Source: Uloborus plumipes (taxonomy: Eukaryota > Arthropoda > Arachnida > Araneae > Uloboridae). From it: a stretch of 64,000 nt of DNA. Position numbers and translations under genes: made by a program. The notes below the pieces were generated by a model. The model was not told the DNA's origin. It saw nothing but the letters and a program-made list of their open reading frames with translations, and did not search any database. The stretch spans positions 1 through 64,000 of the forward strand of contig JAXGGA010005792.1 in assembly GCA_038373865.1 (NCBI GenBank), written 5' to 3'. Positions 50,251-62,748 of this stretch are shown here, piece after piece. The number at the start of each line of letters is the position of its first letter. Positions within the stretch are counted from its first letter, which is position 1.

Positions 50251-50700
50251 AAAGGAAATCATTGAGTTTAAACTTAAGTAAGTCTCGGTATAATTAGTGA
50301 GCTATAGGAAGGTTATTAATGATAATTTTAAAAAAGCAAAAGAGTTTAAACTATATAAATAAAGATAAATATAATTTTTAAATAATTGATTTTGACTGAA
50401 ATTAACTGATAAAATTTCTGACTTTTCAAAATATATGATATTACAGATTCATGGATTATGCCAGTCATTTTTTCTTCCTTTTAAGTTTGAAAAAAATCAA
50501 TAATTTTATTTCAAATCATCACAGACCGCTATGGTTCAACCATTTATTTCAAAGTAGTCCGAGGGCAGGAGTCTCAAAATGAGTTTTAAACTAAGTTTTG
50601 TTCCGACAATTGAGGGGCAATTTTATTCTGCTGAAATAAAACACAATCTTAGCTAAAGAACGTAAAATTCATGAAGTTCTCCAAAATATAATTCTCCATT

Positions 50701-50999
50701 TCATTTCATTTCATTTCACCCTCCAGGGTCCCCCGTACCTACCAGCTTAGTGGTTTAACCGGGATAGGGCCCTGAAGAGCGCTCTGTTCTTAATTTTGAA
50801 CCAGAACCTAGGGTCGAGCAAACCATAGGCCCTAGCACCCCCAGAGGTACCGTTTCACTTGGAGGACTTTGTGACCACGACATTTTTAACGCCTCCCAGT
50901 CATCATTAATCAAGACGGTGGATCTTTGATCGGCTGGGATCAAACCCGCGTCCTTTCAGACACGAGTCCGATGCCTTACCGATCGGGCCACCACGGCCC
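50701..50999 (-). mobile_element. tRNA-derived SINE, copy 2
   Basis: The inverse of the 36045 element: tail (ATTTC)n on the left and the tRNA-like head on the right (GGGATCAAACCCG, CCTTACCGATCGGGCCACCA). TAATTCTCCATT flanks both ends (50689-50700 and 51000-51011). The B box has one change relative to copy 1. Confidence 0.92.
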
Positions 51000-51042
51000 T
51001 AATTCTCCATTAAAAGACAGTTATCGAAATTATTTGGAACTA

Positions 51043-51218
51043 CAGTCCACGCTTGTTATAACGACCTTGCGTTATAAAGACCATCCTAATATAACGACCG
51101 GTGAGAAAACCCCCAACTGTATCCCAATATACTCTATGTTCTACCTCTTATAGCGACCATTCGTTATAAAGACCGTTTTCTGTAGGACGGAGACGGTTGT
51201 TATATCGAGCGTCGACTG
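51043..51218. mobile_element. 176-bp MITE, CAGTCGACGCTCG family, copy 2
   Basis: CAGTCCACGCTTGTTATAAC ... TATATCGAGCGTCGACTG, flanked by TA at both sides. Inverse orientation to 31944-32119. Confidence 0.87.
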
Positions 51219-51219
51219 T

Positions 51220-52200
51220 ATTTTGTTCGCACGATTTCATCTGGAGTGCATGAAAATCAGAAAACGATTGTAACGTGACGTCATATAGAAACAGATTGGC
51301 CTTTCTTGCTAATATTCTGTACGATTTTGGAGAAGGGAGATTTTGTAGCGTCATTTAATGATGTAGTCAACAATTTATATTTTTACATTCAGACACTAAC
51401 TTTAATGTGCAAGTTGGAGAAAACTGATTGATGTGAGGTAATAAAAATATAAAGAAACAAACAGTAAAACTCACAATTCAATTCATTTTTTTGTTTTAAT
51501 ATCAGAACATTTTCCTTTTTCTTTTTTTAATATCGCATTGCAAAACACAAGTTTTAAAAAGTTGTCTGCTCAAGATCAAATAAATATTAATGAAAAGTAT
51601 ATATTGATGTTAGTCTCAGTTGGGTTTTTTCAAAAAATTGCTTTTCTAAAATTCAACTAGATAATGGATAGTATAAATCATGAACATGAATAACACCAAG
51701 TAGTATTCTAAAAATTTCTATTAAAAAAAGTAAGGAACCCACAGAGAAATATTTTCGCACTTTAACACTGATGGCAATGATATGAAAAAAAAATTAATTT
51801 CCATTAGGTGTTATAAAACTAGACAAAATATACAAAGGTTGTCAAAGGGTTCACGGCAACAAAAAATGATTGCACCCTTTTTATGATATAAATACTTTCG
51901 GATGTAAACAGTGAATTTCGCAGTTAAGCGGTTGCAAGTTTTTTTTTTTGCTCTTTAAAAGCTTTAAATAATTTTAAAAATGTATTTTTGCTGTGAAAAG
52001 TATTTTTAAAGTTTGAAATGGGTGATCTGATAACAATAACTAAACATATATAAGCGCTACTTTGACGCCATCGACTTAAACCACGGATGCAAACAGGAAT
52101 TACTTATCCCGCGATTGGCAACGAGTCATCACTACGCACGTTGTTTTGATTAAGCACTTGGATTCAAGGATCTGTGCGAGATCGGTTCAAAAAAAGTAAA
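51220..52200. other. Intergenic, no gene seen
   Basis: AT-rich sequence with no recognised repeat or coding signal until the retrotransposon relic. Confidence 0.5.
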
Positions 52201-52207
52201 GTTACTT

Positions 52208-53205
52208 ATGTACGCAGATGGCATTTTTAGCATCATCGATTACGGATGTCAGATCTTCATGGCCTCTTCCGTCTCTGATAAAAAAAAAATAGAAACAATG
52301 TTTTATACGGCAGTAAGAATAGCGTTGGGGCTCCCGCGGTTTACACCAATTCCGGTTCTACTGAAAGAGGCTTGCTTGATGCCAGTGTCGATGAGACATA
52401 AAATGAAAGCTGAGATGTACTACATTAAACAAATCGCTCTGGGAAATTTTTCTGTGACCAGAAAGATGCTACTCTCCTATGAGGTGCCTAGACTTCCGGC
52501 AATCTCTGCGAAAATACCTCTTGCATGTCTATGCAAAAACCTGCTTCAAGATTCAAACATCTATCCAGTTTGTCAGTGTTAAAGGCTCTCGAAAAGGCCA
52601 ACAAAAAATCCCCCAAAATCATCCTGATGATTATCTATATGATTGCATCCTGCATACAATCAGGCCAAAAAATTGACCTGGTATGGACTCCCTCACATAG
52701 CGGAATCCACGAAAATGAGGTAGCTGACAGGCTGGCAGACACTGGCCACACGGAAAACAAAATCCTCCATTGGATATCCCCAGAGGACACTATTTATAAT
52801 GTCAAAACCAAGTATCAAATCGAATGGAACGACTCCTGGAATAAGACTAAGTACGCCAAAAACTATGGCCACCTGGCATCGGTGAATAAAAAGGCAAGGA
52901 CTATAACCCGCAACAGGAAGGAGGATGTGCTTCTCGCGAGAGCTAGAACAAGAACTCTGATGTCAAATGCTAACCTGCACAAGATTAGAGTCATAACTTC
53001 ACCCATGTGTGTGACTTGCAATGTTCCAGAAACAACGGATCATATCCTTCTGGTCTGCCGGAAATATGAAACCCAACGAAATGTACTTCGTGCAAAATTT
53101 CGTTGTACCCCGTTATCCTTTAGTTCTATCTTCTGGTTTTCATCTCGCTCTGGTCGTCAGGCAGCGGCCGTGTTGGAGTTTCTCCGTGCGACCGGTCTTT
53201 ACTGA
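52208..53205 (+). pseudogene. Non-LTR retrotransposon ORF2 3' fragment (RNase H and C-terminal Cys/His motif)
   Basis: The first frame (52208-52579) reads SIIDYGCQIFMASSVSDKKK and FYTAVRIALGLPRFTP, the thumb/connection region of I/Jockey-type polymerases. A second frame (52525-53205) has LSVLKALEKANKKSP, then VWTPSHSGIHENEVADRLAD (end of an RNase H domain) and CVTCNVPETTDHILLVC, the C-terminal zinc-knuckle-like motif. The RNase H front half with its first catalytic residues is missing at the frame junction, so this is a deleted, dead copy. Endonuclease, most of the RT and the poly(A) tail are absent. Confidence 0.85.
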
Positions 53206-53911
53206 ACTTTCTTGCGGACGAGCCATGTGGACGATTTCCTCCTGGGCCTTCTGGCCATTTTGACTCCCTAGTACTATAGACTGTGGCAACAGAGAATGGA
53301 GTATTGGAGGCAAAGCCGCTCTATTCCGGCGTTAGGTTATTCGAACAATAATGCAGACAGAGTACAGGCCGATCCCTTTCAAAAAATACTTCGTACAAGG
53401 TGAACAAGCTATAAAACATTATATACATATATACAAATATGGCAAAGTGGTTCCTATTTTATTCAAAATGGGTAGATTTTATGTTTACATACTCGAGGAA
53501 TAAAATTATGCAGTACTCAACCTATAAGTACTTAGAGCCTAGCACAGATCCAGTTCATCGGTAGCTATGATCTTCAATTAAGCAGATAAATATTTCATTA
53601 AGGTACATTATTTTCTTTTAGTTGGCATGAGGTAGTGAGATTAAACTAATTACATTCCAAACATTAAACACATTTGAATAACTTTTGATTTAAACAAATA
53701 ACATGAAAATTGGCAAACTTTGATAGATGTTATTTACAAACTAAGATCGGAAGGGGGGGGGGTCTTCTAAAGTATTGACGGATAATGTGTCATCGACTTA
53801 GGAAGTATTAAATAGTATTTTTGATGCTGTGTTGCAAAAAAATTGGCCTCTTCTTGTGTAAATAGTACATTGTGTGTATTGTAAAATATGGAGCATTTGA
53901 AGTTCCATAAG

Positions 53912-56873
53912 AGCGATTCCATACCAAATCACCGAAAAAAAAAAAAAGTTGGTCGCACGAGCGACTCGGATTTTTTTTTAATTTGGTACACAGATTGATG
54001 GTATAGAGGTATGAAAAAGCCCAAAAGGAAAGTTACCTGCTCCACTTATTTTCTGAGATACATGCCCTCAAAGTTTGTCCGCCACGTCAAAATACTAAAA
54101 AAGTGATGTTATTTAATCATTTTTTATAAAAAATCGTATTCATGCAAAATAAAAGTGTTAGATATCTATGGAAACTAGTTACTCAAGGCATTCTGAAAAA
54201 AAATACTAGAACGTTCATAATGAAAATTGCTAAGGTACAGGGTTTTTTGAAGTTGTCACCACAAAAACTTGATTTTGCAAATTTTGCTAAAATTCAGGCA
54301 TTTATTACAAAAAAAGGCAAAACGAAACCAAAGGTTTTCTCACTTTCTGGTAGTATACAGGTCCTCCCTGTAAATTGCTACGCAATAAATTTTTTGGGTT
54401 TCTCACTCCTTCTTGGAAATATTTTAGCTTAAAGATAAGCCGTAAGGCAAAAAAATGCGTTTTTGGCCATCTTGGCAGCCATTTTTCTCATAAAGGGGGA
54501 GCAGTAGAAACTTTAATTTTTTTTTAAAACAAGCCACTGATATGTTAGCTATTCACAGGAAAAGAGTTTACTTTTGGTTATTTCCTCCATTAAGAGATAT
54601 CCTGCTGAAAGTATATGCATGTTTTTCACGACGACCATATGCTTTTGTTCCCCCTCTCATGGACTTAAATTTAATTAAACCAAAAAATAATGATATATTT
54701 ATTATTAGCTGTATTATCTACCCAATATGTCATGAAATTTAACTTATTAAATCATTGAACAATAAATTAGATAATTGATGAAAACAAGGAAAAGTATTTC
54801 TCTGATGCCTGAGCATTATGCATTCATAATTATAAAGCACTAAATATTTTCTTGAGAAATTAATTAACATAAATGAGCTCTAAATATTTATATTATAAGC
54901 AATACCCAATCTTGTGATTTGGATACTCCTGTTTTTAATTGAAGAATTTCTTGAATATCTCATGAATATCAGGAAAATAAATGAGGTCTTTTCGTTTGAT
55001 GTAGGATACTTTATGACAAATTTCATTTGATGGGCTACTAACTGAGCATGGTGATAAAGAGCTATTTATTTCAGCATCGAATTCCATTTTACCTTATTAA
55101 CAGTTAAATATTTATAAAATAATTGAATAAATAATTTAATATAAAGCCATGCTTGAAGAATTAAAATTAGTGCAACTAATTTATTCCCATACTGATCTTT
55201 ACAAAACTGACATGTGTTGAGCACTGATAAGAACTGACAAGAATAAGTTTACTCACTAAAATACTAATTCACAGATACTATAAAGCGTACATTCTATTTT
55301 CTACAAAATAATACTGCAACAAAGAACAAGGGTATAAAGGGGTAGGTACTAAAGAATTTCTTGAAAAATCAATTAAAATAAAGGAGCTTCGAATATTTAT
55401 CTCATAGGCAATACCCAATCTTGTGATTGGATGTTCCTGAGTGATGGCTATAAACAGGAGGATACCCTTGTTCTTTGTTGCAGTATTATTTTGTAGAAAA
55501 TAGAATGTACGCTTTATAGTATCTGTGAACTAGTATTTTAGTGAGTAAACTTATTCTTGTCAGTTCTTATCAGTGCTCAACACATGTCAGTTTTGTAAAG
55601 ATCAGTATGGGAATAAATTAGTTGCACTAATTTTAATTCTTCAAGCATGGCTTTATATTAAATTATTTATATAATTATTTTATAAATATTTAACTGTTAA
55701 TAAGGTAAAATGGAATTCGATGCTGAAATTAATAGCTCTTTATCACCATGCTCAGTTAGTAGCCCATCAAATGAAATTTGTCATAAAGTATCCTACATCA
55801 AACGAAAAGACCTCATTTATTTTCCTGATATTCATGTGATATTCAAGAAATTCTTCAATTAAAAACAGGAGTATCCCAATCACAAGATTGGGTATTGCTT
55901 ATAGTATAAATATTTAGAGCTCATTTATGTTAATTAATTTCTCAAGAAAGTATTTAGTGCTTTATAATTATGAATGCATAATGCTCAGGCATCAGAGAAA
56001 TACTTTTTCTTGTTTTCATCAATTATATAATTTATTGTTCAATGATTTAATAAATTAAATTTCATGACATATTGGGTAGATAATACAGCTAATAATAAAT
56101 ATATCATTATTTTTTGGTTTAATTAAATTTAAGTCCATGAGAGGGGGAACAAAAGCATATGGTCGTCGTGAAAAACATGCATATACTGTCAGCAGGATAT
56201 CTCTTAATGGAGGAAATAACCAAAAGTAAACTCTTCTCCTGTAAATAGCTAACATATCAGTGGCTTGTTTAAAAAAAAAATTAAAGTTTCTACTGCTCCC
56301 CCTTTATGAGAAAAATGGCTGCCAAGATGGCCAAAAACGCATTTTTTGCCTTACGGCTTATCTTTAAGCTAAAATATTTCCAAGAAGGAGTGAGAAACCC
56401 AAAAAATTTATTGCGTAGCAATTTACAGGGAGGACCTGTACACTACCAGAAAGTGAGAAAACCTTTGGTTTTGTTTGCCTTTTTTTGTAATAAATGCCTG
56501 AATTTTAGCAAAATCTGCAAAATCAAGTTTTTGTGGTGACAACTTCAAAGAGCCCTGTACCTTGGCAATTTTCATTATGAACGTTCTAGTATTTTTTTTC
56601 AGAATGCCTGGAGTAACTAGTTTCCATAGATATCTAACACTTTTATTTTGCATGAGTACGATTTTTTATAAAAAATGATTAAATAACATCACTTTTTTAG
56701 TATTTTGACGTGGCGGACAAACTTTGAGGGCATGTATCTCAGAAAATAAGTGGAGCAGGTAACTTTCCTTTTGGGCTTTTTCATACCTCTATACCATCAA
56801 TCTGTGTACCAAATTAAAAAAAAATCCGAGTCGGTCATGCGACCCCCATTCGGTGATTTGGTATGGAATCGCT
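53912..56873. mobile_element. 2.96-kb palindromic element with 6-bp target duplication
   Basis: The arms of about 1.4 kb (53912-55333 and 55461-56873) are highly similar inverted copies around a spacer of about 126 bp. The termini are AGCGATTCC and GGAATCGCT, and CATAAG flanks both ends (53906-53911, 56874-56879). The arms hold matching open frames, for example 54542-54742 (+) and 56055-56255 (-), both starting MLAI.R.RVYFWLFPPLRD; these look like chance frames preserved by symmetry. No transposase is recognised. Ends and flanks resemble the 39299-41945 palindrome. Confidence 0.9.
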
Positions 56874-57120
56874 CATAAGTAAGTTTGTCTTTAATCTAAG
56901 AATCTTCATTTTGGGGGCTTTTCCATACATCTCCAAGCATAGTGAGTCTTGATGCATATTCATTAAAATTTGAAATCTTAATGCAGTGTTATGCCCTGAT
57001 ATGTAATAAATTTTTATGCTGTGATGGCTAATTAATACTATTATTATATATCAGTTTTGGTTTGCTGGATATTTTGCACACCACTTGTGCAATGACATAC
57101 CACCTTGTTCAAGTAATTCT

Positions 57121-57627
57121 CCCTAGTAAAAATGAACTGTAGAGATCAATAAAAATTAATTATATGGGGAAATGGATTACAGATATCAGTACTGTTAAAT
57201 CAGTAGAGACATATTGATATCAGTAGAGATCAATACAAGATCCATCTATGGATCTGTAGGATCTATGGATATCAATAAAGATCTGTAGAATCTTCTAGTG
57301 ATATCAATAGAACAAAACCGTAGAATCTATGGATATCAATAGAGATCCGTAGATCTTGTTCAATTGATATCAGTAGATTTCTACTGATATCAATAGAGAT
57401 CCGTAGATCTTGTTCAATTGATATCAGTAGATTTCTACTGATATCAATAGAGATCCGTAGATCTTGTTCAATTGATATCAGTAGATTTCTACTGATATCA
57501 ATAGAGATCCGTAGATTTTGTTCAATTGATATCAGTAGATTTCTATTGATTTAGCTCTATTGATATCCGTTGGCCATTTCCCCGTAGAATTTTTTTTATT
57601 GATTTCTACGGATCATTTTTAGTAGGG
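57121..57627. mobile_element. MITE with ~54-bp tandem units of GATATCAATAGAGATCCGTAG
   Basis: It starts CCCTAGTAAAAATGAACTGT and ends GGATCATTTTTAGTAGGG. The interior has four near-identical units containing ATTGATATCAGTAGATTTCT. Partner family of 49657-50250. Confidence 0.8.
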
Positions 57628-59822
57628 AACGAATGTGAAAAATTGCGTTTTTCAAGCAAGTTCAAATTTTACAAATAATTATAATTAAAATGATATCTTC
57701 GAACAATAGTTTTACACTTAAAGGTATCAATAAAAGTTTAAAAATTGAAAATAACCAAACACGTCAGGTGGGAGTAAGTTATATGCAGTGTTTTAGCTCT
57801 CCTGAAAAGTGCCAATTTTCACATTCGTTAGTTTAGCATGGTAGCGACGATATCTCTAAAGATTTCAAAAAATATATCAAAAATTCAACCATAACTGATA
57901 TAGTATTAAAAACAAAAGGGGGAGGAGTCACTTCCACTTTCGGTATGTATCATCTGCAATAAATGAGCCAACAGAAAAAAAAAACCTACGAATTTCATAA
58001 AACTACGGATTCCTTTTTATCGACACTGGCTTTCTATTTATCATATTTAATGAAACTGGGGTTTTGCTGTATCTGCAAACAATATTATCACACATCAAGA
58101 AAAATATTTCCAACCTTCTCTTTCAATTGTTTAACCAGAAACCACAACCACTGCTTTTCGTCAAAATTTGTGAGCTTATCCCTACCTAAAGAAATATGAA
58201 ATCATAGTACGTACCAAGATAAAGATGCACTTAAAATGTAAATATAAGACATAGCACTGCTCTAGAGAGAAAAAATGTGCTTGGAATTGTATGGCACGCT
58301 TTTTTTCCCTGATTTTTTTTATTTAATCCATGTAATTAAAGCAGTGGGATTGACTTTTCAACCCTTCAAATAAGCGTCACATTTTTTTTTTTTTGCTCCG
58401 AAGCACATTTTGTGATACCACAAGATGCGCTGAAGGCAACACACCTATATTTCTCAATGTTTGACTAAAAACAAGAAAAAAAAATGTTTTTTGCTCATAA
58501 TGCCCTCTTCATCATCGTCTTTTGCTCGAACCTTGGTAAGTGACGAAAATAGGAACATCCTATTCAAAAGTATGGCAGCTTTTTGCTCCACATGAAGTGA
58601 ACGATAAAACGTTCAGATCATTCAGTTTATTGCTTATATTTTACAAATATCGCAACTCTACACACATTCTAAAATTTGAGAAGATCATTAACAAATCATA
58701 TCTCGTTAAATCACGTGGAATAGACTCATAAAACTTCCACAAATAGATAGTGTTCTTGATATAAACCAGCAAAAAATATTACCGGTCGCGCCGTAAAGCG
58801 CCAGACCAGAGAAACTTCAGAGAAAGCAATATGATAACTTTACCCTAATTAAAAAAATGGAAGCAAACATCTAATCGCGCAAACAAATTTTTATAAAGTT
58901 AGAATAGTTTTTTGGCGAAATTTTTTTCACACATCTTCATTTGGCACAATCAAGGTGGATCCAGCTTCTGATTAAGGAGGAGGTTATTTTCGGAAAGGGG
59001 GGAGGGGGGTCAAAGTACAAATTTTGAGCGAAAATGGGGGTGTTTTGGTAATATTAGTTGCAAAAAATGCAGTTTATGCTATATTTAGTAGTTTAAAGGG
59101 GATGATGCCCCCATGACCCCCCTCTATATCCGCGCCTGGGCACAATTGAGTCAATAATAGCACGTGACCGCCAGTGACAATCGCGCCATGGGAAACGCAA
59201 AAACTTGGCAAAGGATATAGCAAAACTTTTCTCGGGATCACAAAAAATGTCGTCTGGCTACATCCAACCAAGTTTTTTTTTTTTTTTTTATTCTCTCTAG
59301 AGCTGCGTTAAAAATCAAAACAAGCGCACCACTTGCTCACGAAACAGCCGGTTCGCCAACCAATCAGCGGAGACTGCGCAGGCGCTTGCCACCAGAATGA
59401 GATTGATAACGAACGGTCCCATTGCTTCACGTTCATGTGTAAGAGAGATTGGGAGTGAAAGCACATTGTATGCGGAGTATGCAAGAGGAAAAATACTGTA
59501 ATTTGTATGCTGCATTAATTCTCCACGCCATTCCGAGTTTAGTAAATAAATTGTTAATAAAATTTGTGCGCTTTATTATAGTTTATTTACATTAAAACTG
59601 CAAAACTCTACACTTCACAAAGTTCAGAACAAAAATAAACAAGCAATAATAAATACTTATTGGTAGCTATGGGGGAAAAATCATAACTCATGTGTAAGGA
59701 GTGTTTTTATTTTTATCTTTTTAAGTTGGGGAGGCAGTTTGCCTTATCAGAATTCACTCTTGATAACAACACAAGCGTGTTAGCTATTTTCTATCACAGT
59801 TGGCAACAAGCATCAACCCTTA
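57628..59822. other. Intergenic, no gene seen
   Basis: AACGAATGTGAAAA at 57628 and TTTTCACATTCGTT near 57815 form a small inverted pair of about 200 bp. G runs are near 58996-59008 and a T run near 59273-59290. Minus-strand open frames at 59315-59515 are not recognised. Confidence 0.45.
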
Positions 59823-60056
59823 GAAGAATATCTGATTTAGCCACCGCCAGATGGCAGCACCAGTCATCTCCACCTCCACAACTTGGTCATGAAGCTGAAG
59901 GAGAAGGAATTTTTCTCCGTCTCCTGATCCCGGTATAAACTGTCCAGCAAACGGATCACCAGAATTCTGGACCACAGACTGAATACGCAAGCACCTCGCT
60001 GCACTGTATGAATCTTTCTGGCATTGAATTTCAAACTCGAAAAAATTTTTCCCCAT
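59823..60056 (-). CDS. Candidate minus-strand coding stretch, unrecognised
   Basis: A 78-codon frame reads MGKNFFEFEIQCQKDSYSAA, then RCLRIQSVVQNSGDPFAGQF and IPGSGDGEKFLLLQLHDQVV. It is less AT-rich than its surroundings and protein-like in composition, and no known repeat is recognised here. No family, signal peptide or clear splice site was identified. A second overlapping frame is also open, which weakens the call. It may be an exon fragment or a chance open frame. Confidence 0.15.
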
Positions 60057-60099
60057 TCCCTAACAACAGCATTATTCACTGCTTAAAACCAGAGAATTA

Positions 60100-60509
60100 C
60101 CCAAGTAGCATCAACTCATCGGATTTTGCTCGGCCGATCATCGAACTCGTAAACTGATCTCGTAACGCACGATGACATCGTTCCGATCAGTATCCGAGCA
60201 CGGTTTTCGATGAGCTACTTTTCATCGGAAAGCGGTATCCTTCCGATCAACTTTCCCGATGAAAATAAGCCGAGCTATATTCTATCGGAAAACATCCTTC
60301 CGATCAAGTTTCCCGATGAAATTCATGGGCACGGGACTGTTCTATTCGTAAATTGCTCCAAATCTCATCGTATTTCGAACAAAACTAATCGGATTTTGCT
60401 GCTCGGATTCTGTTTGGCCGATGAGACATATTGGATCATCGGCCGATAAGAATTTCATCGGGTTTCGATGAATGGCCGATCAGCGGCCGATGAGATGATG
60501 CTGCTAGGG
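60100..60509. mobile_element. CCCAAGTAGCATC-family MITE, copy 2 (410 bp)
   Basis: CCCAAGTAGCATCAACTCAT ... GAGATGATGCTGCTAGGG, flanked by TA on both sides. Interior rich in CGGCCGATCATCG-type motifs. Confidence 0.92.
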
Positions 60510-60598
60510 TAGAAAACTAAGATTTAGGAATAAAAACTTTGAATCGGTTTATGAAACCTTACACGTTTCACAACGAAGAGCTATTTAGTTAAAGGATA

Positions 60599-62125
60599 CA
60601 GTGCGTCGCAAAAGTTTAAGCACTATCCAAATTTTTGAATAAAAAGAAATCTTTTCAGCAGAATGCTTTCATATTTATACTGTAAGTGGCTACTATGATC
60701 CGGATTAAGTGCTTGAAGTTTTGAAAAATATAACCGCAACGAAAATCAGAAAATACAAAAGATATTTTTTTGGCTGTCGCAAAAGTTTATGCGCAGATCA
60801 GATTTTATGCAAATATCTCTTGAAACGTGATGCGTGAAGAACCTGTGCGGTTCTTTTGAACGAGTTATATAGTGTAGCAATGGCTTAAAGTGTTATCAAG
60901 ATGCCGAAGTTACTACAGTTCTCGTCTGAAGAAGTTGGGAAACTCTGGAAGCTGAAAACAGCAGGTAACTCTGTTATGCAAATTTCAGTGATTTTAAATC
61001 GATCTAAACGTGGTATTTATAATGTTCTGAAACGTGGAAATCAATTTAAACCTGCGTTTCGCTCAGGAAGACCGAGAAAAACTACCTCTCGTGAGGATAG
61101 AAGAATTAAGAAACTGGTCTTAACTGAAAATTTGACACTTAATCAAATAAAAACTAGACTTGTAACAAAATTATCACGTGATACCATAAGCAGACGAATA
61201 AAAGAATCAGGATTTATCAAAAAACAAAAGTTAGCTCGCAAATCTTTTCTGAAAAAGTGTCACAAACAAGCAAGACTGCATCAGTGGGCAAGGCATCATA
61301 TGAATTATAGTGACGAATGGATTACTGTTGTGTTCTCTGATGAAAAAAATGGAATTTAGACGGTCTAGATGAGTTCTCATACTACTGGCGTGACTTGAGG
61401 AAAGATCCGAAGTGTGAATTCAGTAGGCAACATGGTGGTGGCTCAGTCATGGTATGGGGCGCTTTTTGCTTCAACGGACAAACTTCTCTTAGCTTTCTAA
61501 AGGCTAGAAAAAATTCAGAAAGGTATCAAGATACCCTGAGAAAGCATTTGTTACCATTTGGTGAAGTCCTAGGTGGTCCTGATTGGATTTTTCAGCACGA
61601 CAACGCTTCAATACACAATTCCCGTAGTACGAAATAATGACTTGTTTCTCAAAATATTAGTGGCTAGCACTCAGCCTGGATCTAAATCCCATAGAAAATA
61701 TCTGGGGAATTCTCGCACGTGACGTATACCACAATGGGAAGCAGTATTGCTCTGTTCAAGAGCTTAAATCTGCAATCGAGGAAGCCTGGTACAGACTAAC
61801 TCCCAAAACCTTCCATAATCTCGTGCTATCGATGAAAAATCGCATATTCAAACTCATCAGATGCAACGGTAACACCATAGACTACTAAAAGACTTTTATG
61901 CTTTCTAAAATATATATATTCCGTTTTTGTGCTTAAACTTTTGCGACAACAAAATTTTGATTTTATCATGTAATCGTATTTTAATTTCTATGAATTGTTT
62001 CTAAATTCGAAACATGGATTTGTAAGCTGTTTGTTTAATTACAGTAAAAATTTCAAAGCTTTTTGGTGTATACTTTTCGTCTTATCAAAAGATTTCGGTT
62101 GTGCTTAAACTTTTGCGACGCACTG
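60599..62125 (+). mobile_element. Tc1-like transposon (1527 bp)
   Basis: The ends are CAGTGCGTCGCAAAAGTTTA and TAAACTTTTGCGACGCACTG, with TA on both sides (60597-60598, 62126-62127). The GTCGCAAAAGTTTA motif recurs subterminally on each side (near 60776 and 61930), like double transposase-binding sites. It contains a broken transposase gene on the + strand. Confidence 0.95.
60901..61888 (+). pseudogene. Tc1-like transposase, frameshifted
   Basis: It starts MPKLLQFSSEEVGKLWKLKT with a helix-turn-helix region (SVMQISVILNRSKRGIYNVL), a GRPRKT motif, then TVVFSDEK (first Asp). A 7-A run at 61342-61348 shifts the frame. The reading resumes as WNLDGLDEFSYYW, HGGGSVMVWGAF and WIFQHDNASIHN (second Asp), and stops at 61637. 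A third frame segment gives SLDLNPIENIWG (the Glu) and continues to TAA at 61886-61888. At least two frame breaks make it non-functional. All three catalytic residues are still visible. Confidence 0.9.
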
Positions 62126-62245
62126 TATACTCAGGGGGGCCAAACATGGGTGCCCATATGCGAAATTTTAAAGGGGGGGGGGCTCAGGTATTTCAACTTT
62201 GGTTTAGCAGGATATTTTTCTCATGGAGAGCAATTTCAGTGCAGA

Positions 62246-62475
62246 TACCGTAAATCAGGGTTACTTGGACCCTAGGGGGTTACTTGAGCCCACTACAATA
62301 AAATGATAAATCTAGATTTGGTACCTACTAGTTGAAGACTTGCACGTAGTTCCTCGTTTCTCCAATAGGTAGAAGCCCTCTGCAGTCTCTACGCTAGTAC
62401 CAAACTCATATTTTATCATTTTACTGTGGGCTCAAGTAGCCCTCTTGTGGGTCCAAGTAACCCTGATTTACGGTA
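62246..62475. mobile_element. Palindromic MITE (230 bp)
   Basis: TACCGTAAATCAGGGTTACT at the left and AGTAACCCTGATTTACGGTA at the right. If TA is the target duplication, the element ends are CCGTAAATCAGGG. GGGTTACTTG..CCCAC and GTGGG.TCAAGTA continue the symmetry. Confidence 0.85.
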
Positions 62476-62748
62476 GTCATTAAGAGTTGATATTTTTAAT
62501 AGTTTCTTCATTAATTACTCAATAAAAATTGTTTTTGTAGGGGGAAAGGGCTTGAGCCAACACTTGCCCCGTCCCTTCATATTTTCGGCCCATAGGGGCG
62601 AAAAGGGATGTTTTCCCAAACCCTAAATGTTAACACAAGTTTTTATTTTTAATTAGTGATTCATTTACCCTGCTTATCAATAACATTTTGTCGTATAGGG
62701 TAGTCTGACGAGTAAATACCCCCCCCCCCCTCAGCGAATGAACAGCTA

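Noticed and set aside
54142..54432. 96-codon frame (MQNKSVRYLWKLV...) with a partner at 56423-56653
   Set aside because: It is mirrored because both arms of the palindrome carry it. There is no recognisable domain and the composition is AT-driven.
49625..57862. 8-kb inverted pair (ACCATGCTAAACTAA and TTAGTTTAGCATGGT) as ends of one large element
   Set aside because: Similarity extends only about 25 bp and the interior contains unrelated, separately bounded elements, so it is more likely two copies of a dispersed repeat.
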